Shown here: piece after piece, positions 1-5,545 of the stretch
Layout: each line of letters opens with the position of its first letter
Position numbering within the stretch: the stretch's first letter is position 1
Assembly: GCA_937958735.1 (NCBI GenBank)
Contig: CALGNG010000076.1
Coordinates: 1 to 5,545 of the forward strand
DNA length: 5,545 nt
Direction of reading: 5' to 3'
Source of the DNA: an uncultured Aquimarina sp.
GTDB taxonomy: Bacteria > Bacteroidota > Bacteroidia > Flavobacteriales > Flavobacteriaceae
Program-made: the position numbers and the translations under genes
Notes under the pieces: generated by a model
What the model was told of the DNA's origin: nothing
Databases searched by the model: none
The model's input: only the letters and a program-made list of their open reading frames with translations

Positions 1-2
1 AT

Positions 3-806
3 TTAATTTCATTAAATCAATTTAATCTTCAGTTTGGAATAAAGAAAATCCGGAGAATTGGAAATTCGTTCGAATTTGAACAGATTAAAGATTATGTACA
101 AGGCGATAATATTAAAGACATTAACTGGAAGGCTACCGCAAAGCGAAACCAATTAATGGTTAATCAATTCCAAGACGAGAAATCCCAACAGGTATATTCT
201 ATTATAGATAAAGGACGGGTAATGAAAATGCCTTTTGACGGATTAAGTCTCCTGGATTATGCTATTAATGCGTCCTTAATAATTAGTAGTGTAATACTAC
301 GCAAATCGGATAAAGCAGGTCTGTTTTCTTTTTCTCGTAAACCAGAAAATTTTGTAAGTGCCGAGCGTAGAAACTCTCAAATGAATTTAATTTTAGAGTC
401 GTTATACAACGTAAATACTAATTATGACGAGTCTGATTTTGGAAATTTATACAGCACAGTAAAACGAAAAATTACCCATCGCAGTTTACTCTTACTTTAT
501 ACTAATTTTGAGAGTTTAGATGCTTTACATCGACAGCTTAATTACTTACGCGCATTAAACAAAAGCCATGTATTGGTAGTTATTTTTTTTAAGAATACCC
601 AATTAGAAGAGCTTCGTAAAGAAAAAGCCTCTACTACTCAAGCTATTTTTGATAAAACTATTGCAGAAAAATTTAGCTACGACAAACGCTTAATTGTTGC
701 CGAACTACATAAATATGGTATACAAACTATCCTTACCAAACCAGAGCAATTAACTATTAATACCATTAACAAATACTTGGAGATTAAGGCTAAAGGATTG
801 TTATAA
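3..806 (+). CDS. DUF58 domain protein (MoxR-associated, vWA-like), C-terminal part, 5' truncated by window
   Basis: The reading frame is open from position 3 to the stop at 804-806, giving 267 residues. The first in-frame ATG (156) is internal, because the conserved DUF58 block lies in front of it: visible residues 15-59 contain IRRIG, FEFEQIKDYVQGD, INWKATAK and QLMVNQFQDE. A vWA-like core follows (YSIIDKGRVMKMPFDG, then alternating hydrophobic strands such as RSLLLLYTNFES and HVLVVIFF), and the end TINTINKYLEIKAKGLL looks like a natural C-terminus. Family knowledge: flavobacterial members are about 440 residues with two N-terminal membrane helices, so roughly the first 40% is missing. They usually sit in an operon after a MoxR-type AAA+ ATPase and are thought to act in envelope-associated assembly or stress functions, but the precise role is unknown. 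The usual MIDAS DxSxS is replaced by DKGRV at residue 69, so metal binding is doubtful. The upstream partners are outside this window. Confidence 0.9.
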   Translation, partial: LISLNQFNLQFGIKKIRRIGNSFEFEQIKDYVQGDNIKDINWKATAKRNQLMVNQFQDEKSQQVYSIIDKGRVMKMPFDGLSLLDYAINASLIISSVILRKSDKAGLFSFSRKPENFVSAERRNSQMNLILESLYNVNTNYDESDFGNLYSTVKRKITHRSLLLLYTNFESLDALHRQLNYLRALNKSHVLVVIFFKNTQLEELRKEKASTTQAIFDKTIAEKFSYDKRLIVAELHKYGIQTILTKPEQLTINTINKYLEIKAKGLL

Positions 807-883
807 GGTTTTATTAAATCTAAAAGTAATCCAAATAGATAATATATACCTCTACTAGAAGATTTAGAAATAGGTATAAAAAC

Positions 884-915
884 AAGTAACGAGAATCATC
901 TGATTCTCGTTACTT
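884..915. terminator. Bidirectional rho-independent terminator between convergent genes
   Basis: AAGTAACGAGAATCA (884-898) and TGATTCTCGTTACTT (901-915) are perfect reverse complements, a 15-bp stem with a very tight loop (about 4 nt if the innermost pair opens). On the + strand the stem runs into TTTTAAAT. On the - strand it is followed by GTTTTTATA. It lies 77 bp after the DUF58 stop and 45 bp after the protease stop, so it can serve both genes. A weaker hairpin (TCCTTT 930-935 with AAAGGA 941-946) lies between it and the protease stop. A third dyad, TATACCT (845-851) with AGGTATA (872-878), lies on the DUF58 side. Neither has a good T-tract. Confidence 0.85.
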
Positions 916-960
916 TTAAATAGAATTATTCCTTTAATAAAAAGGATTTGGACTATCTCC

Positions 961-3900
961 TTATTTTGAAATAATTAGTTTTTTAAAGTAAGTCCTGTTA
1001 ATATCATCAACAGTAATTTTAACCACATAAAGGCCCTCTATAAAAGTATTTACATCGATTATCTTTTTATTAATTTCCTTCTTTAATAATCGTCCATTTA
1101 TATCATAAAATTCTATATTATAGCTTTCATAATCGTTTAATAGCAATGTGATTTTATCGGACGCTGGATTAGGGTATAGTTGTAATTGAACATTATTTTG
1201 TTCCTCAACTATTCCACCTAAATCTGGAATATCTAAACTATCTCTCTCTTTAGAAATATTAATCTTAAAATTAGCACTACATCCTAATTGATTGCTTATG
1301 GTATAAAAACCTGCATCAGATTCTTTTATTTCCTCTACAGCAAACTCATTGTTAAACGTGTTTCCTTTATCATCGGTAATGGTATATGTATTATTATCTT
1401 CTGCTCCAGAAAGTTCTTGAACCGCCCTTGCTTTTAAAGTTAAAGACATTCCTTCTTCTACATCTATTACGTGATCTCCTAAAAATTCTTTCCCATTAAT
1501 GGTATACAGCGGTACTACAGAATTCGCACCAGTACAGTTTAAATTATTAATATTTAATGGAAATGGAACATTACAGCCATATCTAATTTCATCAATTTCA
1601 TAAATCCCTTTATCGTTTCTTACATCTTCTGGTTTTTGTACTTTTATAGTTAAGAAGTTTACTTCTGGAACTCTTATACCTATTTCTTTCGAAACATTTG
1701 GGGTATCTAAATCAAAACTATCTGTAGTAGGGTTAACCCATAATTTTATTTTAGTAACACCTCCATCAAAAATATACTGAGCCACCAACCAGTACGTTTC
1801 ATTTACCTCTACAACATCTACATTATCTGTATCTCTATCTAGTGCAAAAACAAATCCTCGTCGCTTATTAAAACCTACTGCAGCATTATCGTTTATAGCA
1901 AATTCTACTCTACCTATTTGTAAAGAAACCGGTCTAAATAAACAACTTACCCATAATTCTTTTTCAGTTTCGATAAGGTTTTTATTGAAATTTCTTTTTA
2001 ATATAATATCGCTTCCAAAAGTATGGGTTAATCTTAACCTTCCTCCTCTAGATTCAAAACTTTCGTACTCTATGGACCCATCCAAAATCTCTACATCGCC
2101 TTCTGTAGTTAATAATTCCCAATTTCCAGAAAAACCTAAGCCACCATTATTATCTTCTATTTTGCTGGTTGTTGGATAATCAAAATCTTCATAAGCTTCA
2201 TTATCACATTCCTGTGTATCACAAACATTATTATTGTTTGCATCTATAATTTCTCCTACACAATCACAATTATTATCTATTTTATCGTTGGTAGTACATG
2301 CGTCATTATCGTCACAAGCAGTTCCTAGATCACAAGATTGGTTTTCGGTATCCTCTGCATTACAAATTCCGTCGTTATCGGTATCTACATAAGTTCCAAA
2401 ACAATTACAGCTATCGTTGTACACATCGTTAATAGTACAAGAATTGTTATCGTCACACGCTGTTCCGGATAAAGTACAGTCGTTTAATCCCATTGGTATG
2501 TCACAACCTAATTGAAGTGCATCAATCTCGTACTCTGTACTCCCGTTTGTAGATGTTCTGTTTAGTACCGATATACTACTTGCCTCATCAACCACTACTT
2601 CACTTTCAAATTCTATATCTGGATTTTCTTCATCAAAACTATCTTTTGCTGGATCTATCCAAACTTCTACTGCAGTACCTTCTGCCTTTAGAGTATATTT
2701 ACCCACTACCCAATAGGTTTGGTTAGCATCAAAACTAGTAGACATATTGTTTTTACCCTGTATTCCTAATCCTGATGCTCTTAGTTGACCACCACGTCTA
2801 TTATTTAGCACTTCTACAACTCCTATACCTATAGCAGTATTAGAATCGTTACCTGGAACTACTAAAAAGTTACTATTGGCATCGTTATTATTTTTTCTAA
2901 CTAAAAAATCTACCCAAAACACATCTCCTTTATCTAATGTAATGTTTAAATCTCTTTGCCAAACTGTGGTCTGGGAATTATTTAAGTGCGTTACCTTAAT
3001 ATGGTTTCCTTTATTTTCTACCTCTGAGTAATCTAATACTCCTGCAGCTACTTCACCTTTAGAACCAGATCCTTTACTTAGTTTCCAATCTCTAATCCAA
3101 TTAGAATTACCTATAGAACTTGTAACATTAGAAAGCTCTATACCTACTGTATATTCAAAAAAGTCTTTAGCTCCTATAGTACATTCAATATTGTCACATA
3201 TAGCGTTTTTATTGGCATCATTTTTACTGTCGTTAGGGCAAACATCACATACATCTGGAATACCATCTAGATCTGCGTCTATTTTATCATCTTGTCCTTC
3301 ACATTGGTCTAAACTGTCGCATACTCCATCGTTATCGGAATCTCCACTAACAGAAATACAAGAGCATATTTGAAATTCTACCCAACGCTCGTTACCAGAA
3401 CCTCCTTCTTCAATTACCTTTATTAAATCTCCTCCAAAGTTTACCTCTTCTCCTTGTTGTAAAGCTGCATCCCAAAAATCGGCTACAGATCTATTAACAT
3501 CGTTAGCTCTTACTGTTCTTAAACTTTCTGGTTTTAAATCTAACAATCTATTTACATCTGGAGATATTGTTGGTTGCCAATACATTAATAATCCATTTTT
3601 TACAACTTTAGGATTAAAATTACTAGGTACATAAGTAAGCCAAAATTCTGGGCCGTATTGTAATCCATAAGTACGACTGTTGTCTACACTAGTTAAGTCC
3701 GATGATTGGTACATTCTAAATGTTTTACAATCTGTCGACCCTATAGGCTGAAATTCTATACTAGCAGGATCTATCCATCCTAAACTGTATTTAAAATAGC
3801 TGGTTAAATCGGCATCTAAACCTGCTGCGCCTTCCGATCCCATAAAGTGATACGGATCTACACCTCCTAGGTTTACTCCAGGAAAAATACCTTCTTTACC

Positions 3901-4458
3901 TTCTATACCTTCGGAATGCCCTATTCCCATAGCATGAATTCCTTCGTGGATTATTCCTTTGTATTGTTCCCCAACAATAACAGCATCGGGTAAATTTACC
4001 GAACCACGTAGACCATTACCACCACCTGTGGCACCTCCTCCTATGGATACATCGCCTTTAAAGTGATAAAATATAATATTGTAACTGCCTACATCAAAAC
4101 CTCCTGCTGTGGCAGATTGGTTTAATTGATTTTGATAACCACCACTTGCTGCACTAAAATTGTATATGGGTGTAATATCAAACTTTTTGATAGATGCTTT
4201 ACCATAAGAGACTTTTCTAATGTAATTATTAAACTGCTCTCTAGCTTCTAATATTTTTTCTTCTGTTCCCTCTATACTGCCTGCGGCTGGATCTTCTCCT
4301 CTAATCCAAAGTACGCTTCGCTCTCCAAGAACTAAATTGGGTTGGGGCAATATACGTTGTGCTATAATAGGGTTGGACGAGAAAAAGAGCATCCCTAAAA
4401 GCCCTAGCTTAATAAAAAATTGTTTAAAATTAAGTGAAAATTGAGTGATTTTTTTCAT
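961..4458 (-). CDS. Secreted T9SS-dependent metzincin-type zinc metalloprotease (gametolysin/M11-like), multidomain
   Basis: The protein has 1165 residues; the ATG at 4456-4458 opens directly on a signal peptide (MKK, hydrophobic 18-26, likely cleavage near IIA|Q, residue 33). The catalytic region spans about 45-365. It has an NNYIRKVSYGK motif (77-87), typical of M6/M11-like proteases, then HEGIHAMGIGH (171-181) matching HExxHxxGxxH with His171, His175 and His181 as zinc ligands and Glu172 as catalytic base. The Met-turn is at FMG (Met206), followed by YFKYSLGWI (221-229). Then come an Asp/Cys linker with DSDNDGVCD (365-426), a beta-sandwich-like domain (427-651), a Cys-rich linker of two tandem units (652-751), a second copy of that domain (752-961), an Ig-like domain (about 975-1069, DAGFY at 1048-1052) and a T9SS type A sorting tail (1092-1165, LYPNPASDKI, ending KKLIISK). 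Inference: exported by Sec, then by T9SS, which removes the tail, leaving a surface-bound or released enzyme. The substrate is unknown. No cysteine-switch propeptide is visible. It is transcribed alone, with no close neighbour on this strand. Confidence 0.93.
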   Translation of the reverse strand: MKKITQFSLNFKQFFIKLGLLGMLFFSSNPIIAQRILPQPNLVLGERSVLWIRGEDPAAGSIEGTEEKILEAREQFNNYIRKVSYGKASIKKFDITPIYNFSAASGGYQNQLNQSATAGGFDVGSYNIIFYHFKGDVSIGGGATGGGNGLRGSVNLPDAVIVGEQYKGIIHEGIHAMGIGHSEGIEGKEGIFPGVNLGGVDPYHFMGSEGAAGLDADLTSYFKYSLGWIDPASIEFQPIGSTDCKTFRMYQSSDLTSVDNSRTYGLQYGPEFWLTYVPSNFNPKVVKNGLLMYWQPTISPDVNRLLDLKPESLRTVRANDVNRSVADFWDAALQQGEEVNFGGDLIKVIEEGGSGNERWVEFQICSCISVSGDSDNDGVCDSLDQCEGQDDKIDADLDGIPDVCDVCPNDSKNDANKNAICDNIECTIGAKDFFEYTVGIELSNVTSSIGNSNWIRDWKLSKGSGSKGEVAAGVLDYSEVENKGNHIKVTHLNNSQTTVWQRDLNITLDKGDVFWVDFLVRKNNNDANSNFLVVPGNDSNTAIGIGVVEVLNNRRGGQLRASGLGIQGKNNMSTSFDANQTYWVVGKYTLKAEGTAVEVWIDPAKDSFDEENPDIEFESEVVVDEASSISVLNRTSTNGSTEYEIDALQLGCDIPMGLNDCTLSGTACDDNNSCTINDVYNDSCNCFGTYVDTDNDGICNAEDTENQSCDLGTACDDNDACTTNDKIDNNCDCVGEIIDANNNNVCDTQECDNEAYEDFDYPTTSKIEDNNGGLGFSGNWELLTTEGDVEILDGSIEYESFESRGGRLRLTHTFGSDIILKRNFNKNLIETEKELWVSCLFRPVSLQIGRVEFAINDNAAVGFNKRRGFVFALDRDTDNVDVVEVNETYWLVAQYIFDGGVTKIKLWVNPTTDSFDLDTPNVSKEIGIRVPEVNFLTIKVQKPEDVRNDKGIYEIDEIRYGCNVPFPLNINNLNCTGANSVVPLYTINGKEFLGDHVIDVEEGMSLTLKARAVQELSGAEDNNTYTITDDKGNTFNNEFAVEEIKESDAGFYTISNQLGCSANFKINISKERDSLDIPDLGGIVEEQNNVQLQLYPNPASDKITLLLNDYESYNIEFYDINGRLLKKEINKKIIDVNTFIEGLYVVKITVDDINRTYFKKLIISK
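1576..2205 (-). repeat. Second copy of duplicated beta-sandwich (lectin/LamG-like) domain in the protease
   Basis: This codes for residues 752-961 and parallels residues 427-651: EDFDY at the start, GFSGNW, LRLTH, NETYWLVAQY, IKLWVNPTTDSFD and YEIDEIRYGC at the end. The two copies are clearly diverged, so the duplication is old rather than recent. This copy has an extra internal cysteine (839). It is slightly shorter than the first, mainly because the middle loops are shortened. Confidence 0.7.
2206..2505 (-). repeat. Cys/Asp-rich linker with two tandem units in the protease
   Basis: This codes for residues 652-751. Two units follow each other: residues 661-708 (GTACDDNNSCTINDV, CNCFG, DTDNDGICN) and residues 709-751 (GTACDDNDACTTNDK, CDCVG, DANNNNVCD). 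Cysteine spacing is kept: C668/C674/C684/C686/C699 against C715/C721/C731/C733/C746. The Asp/Asn runs resemble calcium-binding thrombospondin type 3 loops, and such units are common in large flavobacterial secreted proteins. Disulfide and calcium stabilisation is inferred. A related but distinct Asp/Cys linker lies at residues 365-426 (positions 3181-3366). Confidence 0.75.
2506..3180 (-). repeat. First copy of duplicated beta-sandwich (lectin/LamG-like) domain in the protease
   Basis: This stretch codes for protease residues 427-651. It shares ordered landmarks with residues 752-961: DFFEY near the start, a GNSNW / SGNW tryptophan, an xVTH / LTH strand, NQTYWVVGKY, then VEVWIDPAKDSFD and YEIDALQLGC just before the next linker. 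Its only cysteines are at its borders (426 and 652). The alternating hydrophobic pattern and the Trp/Tyr-rich strands suggest a concanavalin A-like fold. Binding to carbohydrate or to a protein substrate is inferred, not shown. Confidence 0.7.
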
Positions 4459-4491
4459 TTGTTTGAGTAGTTAAAATTTATGTTGAATTTA

Positions 4492-4521
4492 AAACGCTAT
4501 ATAACAACTAATTATTTCAAA
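4492..4521 (-). promoter_or_regulatory. Possible Bacteroidetes-type promoter of the protease gene
   Basis: Read on the minus strand, TTTG (4518-4521) is followed after 18 bp by TAGCGTTT (4492-4499), which resembles the Bacteroidetes -33/-7 pattern TTTG...TAnnTTTG with two mismatches in the -7 box. It would give a 5' leader of about 25-30 nt before the ATG at 4458. No better match to TAnnTTTG was found on that strand within the intergenic region. No Shine-Dalgarno sequence precedes the ATG; the upstream bases are A-rich (CTCAAACAAATG), as is usual in this phylum. Confidence 0.25.
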
Positions 4522-4696
4522 ATCCAAATTGTCATTTGTATGAAAAATCCTCAGAATTTTTAATGAAAAATTTTTTTTCATCAGCATTTAGATGCTTTAT
4601 TACGATTACTTAGATATAATGTTATCCTTCTTAGCTAAATCTAGATCTACTTACTTGTAAAGCAACCCATTATTCGTTTATTCTAACGCTATAATT

Positions 4697-4714
4697 AAAA
4701 AACATATGTTTTTT
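4697..4714. repeat. Perfect 18-bp palindrome
   Basis: AAAAAACATATGTTTTTT reads the same on both strands and is centred between 4705 and 4706. It has no loop, so as RNA it would make only a weak hairpin. As DNA it could be a dimeric regulator site or an intrinsically bent A-tract. The core ACATATGT is the informative part; the A and T arms could be chance. Confidence 0.5.
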
Positions 4715-4953
4715 TGAAATCCCAAAATATATATTAATCGGTATCTTTTGATTTTATTAGTATAATGCCTTATTCTAATTTAATTTTACATCAAATAATA
4801 TCGATATCCTTAACTGGTTACTCTATAATTAGCATTACTTTAACAATGTCTACTTATTGGTTTTTTACTAATTTTTAGTAACTTATGGTTAATATTTTTT
4901 TATAATATTAAAATTCTCTTCTCTAGTCAAAAAACAAATAACGGCAATAAAAC

Positions 4954-4965
4954 ACGTTGAAACGT
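4954..4965. repeat. Short GC-containing dyad, possible operator
   Basis: ACGTT (4954-4958), GA, AACGT (4961-4965) form a 12-bp inverted repeat that stands out because it contains CG steps in an otherwise nearly pure A+T stretch. It lies 262 bp before the DUF2459 start and about 495 bp before the protease start, which is far for a simple repressor site. No regulator can be named. Confidence 0.35.
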
Positions 4966-4982
4966 ATTAAAAAAAATTAAAG

Positions 4983-5056
4983 AATCACTTTTTAAGAAAT
5001 ACTTACTGTTCTATAATAGAATAAAAAATTAAGTGATTTTAACATAAGTATTTCTT
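4983..5056. repeat. Two interleaved inverted repeats (pseudoknot-like order) around a small palindrome
   Basis: AATCACTT (4983-4990) pairs with AAGTGATT (5031-5038), and AAGAAATACTTA (4994-5005) pairs with TAAGTATTTCTT (5045-5056). The order is A, B, A', B', so both stems cannot form as a simple nested hairpin; they would form an H-type pseudoknot or be mutually exclusive. The space between B and A' contains TTCTAT-A-ATAGAA (5009-5021). A further partial partner of B, AGTAAGTA, is at 5071-5078. The 12-bp perfect arm is the least likely to be chance. Role unknown: paired regulator sites, a structured RNA, or a relic of a small mobile element. Confidence 0.5.
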
Positions 5057-5147
5057 CAATAGTCTATATAAGTAAGTACAACTACTTGATTTACTTTATA
5101 AATACATTAGTTTTTTATTTATAAAAAAATAAATAAAAAAATTTAGA

Positions 5148-5177
5148 TTGACACTTTATCTTAAAAATAGTTAATAT
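5148..5177 (+). promoter_or_regulatory. Possible promoter of the DUF2459 gene
   Basis: TTGACA (5148-5153) is followed after 18 bp by TAATAT (5172-5177), a fair sigma-70-like pair. The overlapping TATTTTAG (5175-5182) is one mismatch from the Bacteroidetes -7 box TAnnTTTG, but its distance from TTG (24 bp) is longer than usual. Either reading would start transcription some 35-45 nt before the ATG at 5227. In such A+T-rich DNA, matches of this quality are common. Confidence 0.3.
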
Positions 5178-5226
5178 TTTAGCTTGTAATAAGTTCTTTA
5201 TTTTCTGTAAAAACTAATAAATCTTA

Positions 5227-5545
5227 ATGAAACTATTCAAAAGAGCTTTAAAATACACTGGAATTCTCTTATTTTTCCCTGTTATTTATATTATTATAGG
5301 TCTATTATTATCTTTTATTACTATAAACAAAACTAGAGATCATAACATCGCTACTAAGGAGATTTTTTTACATACCAATGGGGTACATTTAGATATTATA
5401 ATTCCTAAAAAGGATATTGACCCTGCATTGCTAAAGGGTATTCTACAATATAATAACGAGGATTTTATTGCTTTTGGATGGGGAGAAGAAAATTTTTATA
5501 TTAATACTCCTAATTGGAACGATTTAACTTTTAAAAACACTTTTA
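5227..5545 (+). CDS. DUF2459 / TIGR02117-family membrane-anchored protein, N-terminal part, 3' truncated by window
   Basis: The ATG at 5227 opens a frame that continues to the window end (106 codons visible). An in-frame TAA at 5218-5220 leaves it as the first possible start. No Shine-Dalgarno sequence is seen; the leader is A/T-rich. Residues 1-10 are basic (MKLFKRALKY) and are followed by one strong hydrophobic segment (about 11-33), so the protein is probably anchored in the inner membrane with the rest outside the cytoplasm. Family landmarks follow: HTNGVHLDIIIP (49-60), FIAFGWGEENFYINTP (80-95) and W97. These match the conserved blocks of DUF2459, known as TIGR02117 and first noted near urease genes in some bacteria. 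Members are about 200-230 residues, so roughly half is present. Its biochemical function is unknown, and no urease gene is visible here. It is transcribed away from the protease. Confidence 0.85.
   Translation, partial: MKLFKRALKYTGILLFFPVIYIIIGLLLSFITINKTRDHNIATKEIFLHTNGVHLDIIIPKKDIDPALLKGILQYNNEDFIAFGWGEENFYINTPNWNDLTFKNTF

Larger units (their letters stand above)
4459..5226. other. Long A+T-rich divergent intergenic region without a convincing gene
   Basis: These 768 bp separate the divergent protease and DUF2459 starts. Base composition is visibly more A+T-rich than in the flanking genes, with many A and T runs. I find no tRNA, rRNA or credible protein gene. Several dyads are present besides those listed separately: ATGAAAAA/TTTTTCAT (4563-4570 with 4574-4581), AGCAT/ATGCT (4583-4587 with 4592-4596) and TTAATATT/AATATTAA (4889-4896 with 4904-4911). 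A+T-only dyads of this length are expected by chance here. The region must hold both promoters, and its length leaves room for regulator sites or a small RNA. Confidence 0.8.

Noticed and set aside
1985..2179. 64-codon + strand reading frame
   Set aside because: It is antisense to the protease gene inside a well-supported domain, with low-complexity composition (many Ser, Leu and Pro) expected from the reverse strand, and no family resemblance.
3191..3373. 60-codon + strand reading frame
   Set aside because: It lies opposite the Asp/Cys linker of the protease; its Ser/His/Leu-rich content is simply the complement of Asp and Asn codons.
4426..4437. 12-bp direct repeat AAAATTAAGTGA shared with 5025-5036
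   Set aside because: The left copy lies within the signal-peptide codons of the protease (coding NFSL), and the motif is A/T-rich enough to recur by chance.
4563..4581. ATGAAAAA-TTT-TTTTTCAT hairpin as a possible terminator
   Set aside because: The stem is almost entirely A/T with a 3-nt loop, no gene ends nearby on either strand, and the run of T is part of the stem itself.
4583..4660. Short resemblance of TTAGATGCTTT and TTATCC...TAGCTA to the antisense of a conserved 3' part of 23S rRNA
   Set aside because: Only about 6-11 bases match at a time, spacing and GC-rich helices are absent, and the comparison is from memory. Chance similarity in A/T-rich DNA is the simpler explanation.
4765..4878. 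37-codon + strand frame (MPYSNLILHQ...) with a hydrophobic make-up, preceded by TATAAT-like bases
   Set aside because: Hydrophobic residues are expected from A/T-rich random sequence, there is no ribosome site or charged flank, and no recognisable family. It may only merit a check in transcript data.

Overview
The window looks like a piece of a low-GC Flavobacteriia (Bacteroidetes) chromosome. Three things point there: coding sequence rich in A/T-ending codons, starts without a recognisable Shine-Dalgarno sequence, and a large secreted protein ending in a type A sorting domain of the type IX secretion system (T9SS), which is restricted to Bacteroidetes and relatives. No genus can be named from the sequence alone.

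Layout, left to right. (1) Positions 3-806 (+) hold the C-terminal part of a DUF58 (MoxR-associated, vWA-like) protein whose start lies upstream of the window. (2) Positions 807-960 are a short convergent spacer with a perfect 15-bp hairpin at 884-915, flanked by T-runs in both directions, so it probably terminates both neighbours. (3) Positions 961-4458 (-) encode one 1165-residue secreted metalloprotease. In order it carries a signal peptide, a metzincin-type catalytic domain (HEGIHAMGIGH plus a Met-turn, resembling the gametolysin/M11-like group), a thrombospondin-type-3-like Asp/Cys linker, a beta-sandwich-like domain, a second Asp/Cys-rich linker made of two tandem units, a second copy of the beta-sandwich-like domain, an Ig-like domain and the T9SS sorting tail. 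(4) Positions 4459-5226 are a 768-bp, very A+T-rich divergent intergenic region with no convincing gene but several dyads, including an interleaved pair of inverted repeats at 4983-5056. (5) Positions 5227-5545 (+) hold the N-terminal 106 codons of a DUF2459 (TIGR02117-like) membrane-anchored protein that runs off the window.

The three genes do not form an operon. The first converges on the protease and the third diverges from it, so each is likely its own transcription unit or part of one extending outside the window. Nothing suggests a functional link between them. I see no rRNA, tRNA, CRISPR array or insertion sequence. The most distinctive item is the protease, with its duplicated domain and linker architecture; the intergenic dyads are second. 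I do not see a clearly new multi-gene system here.
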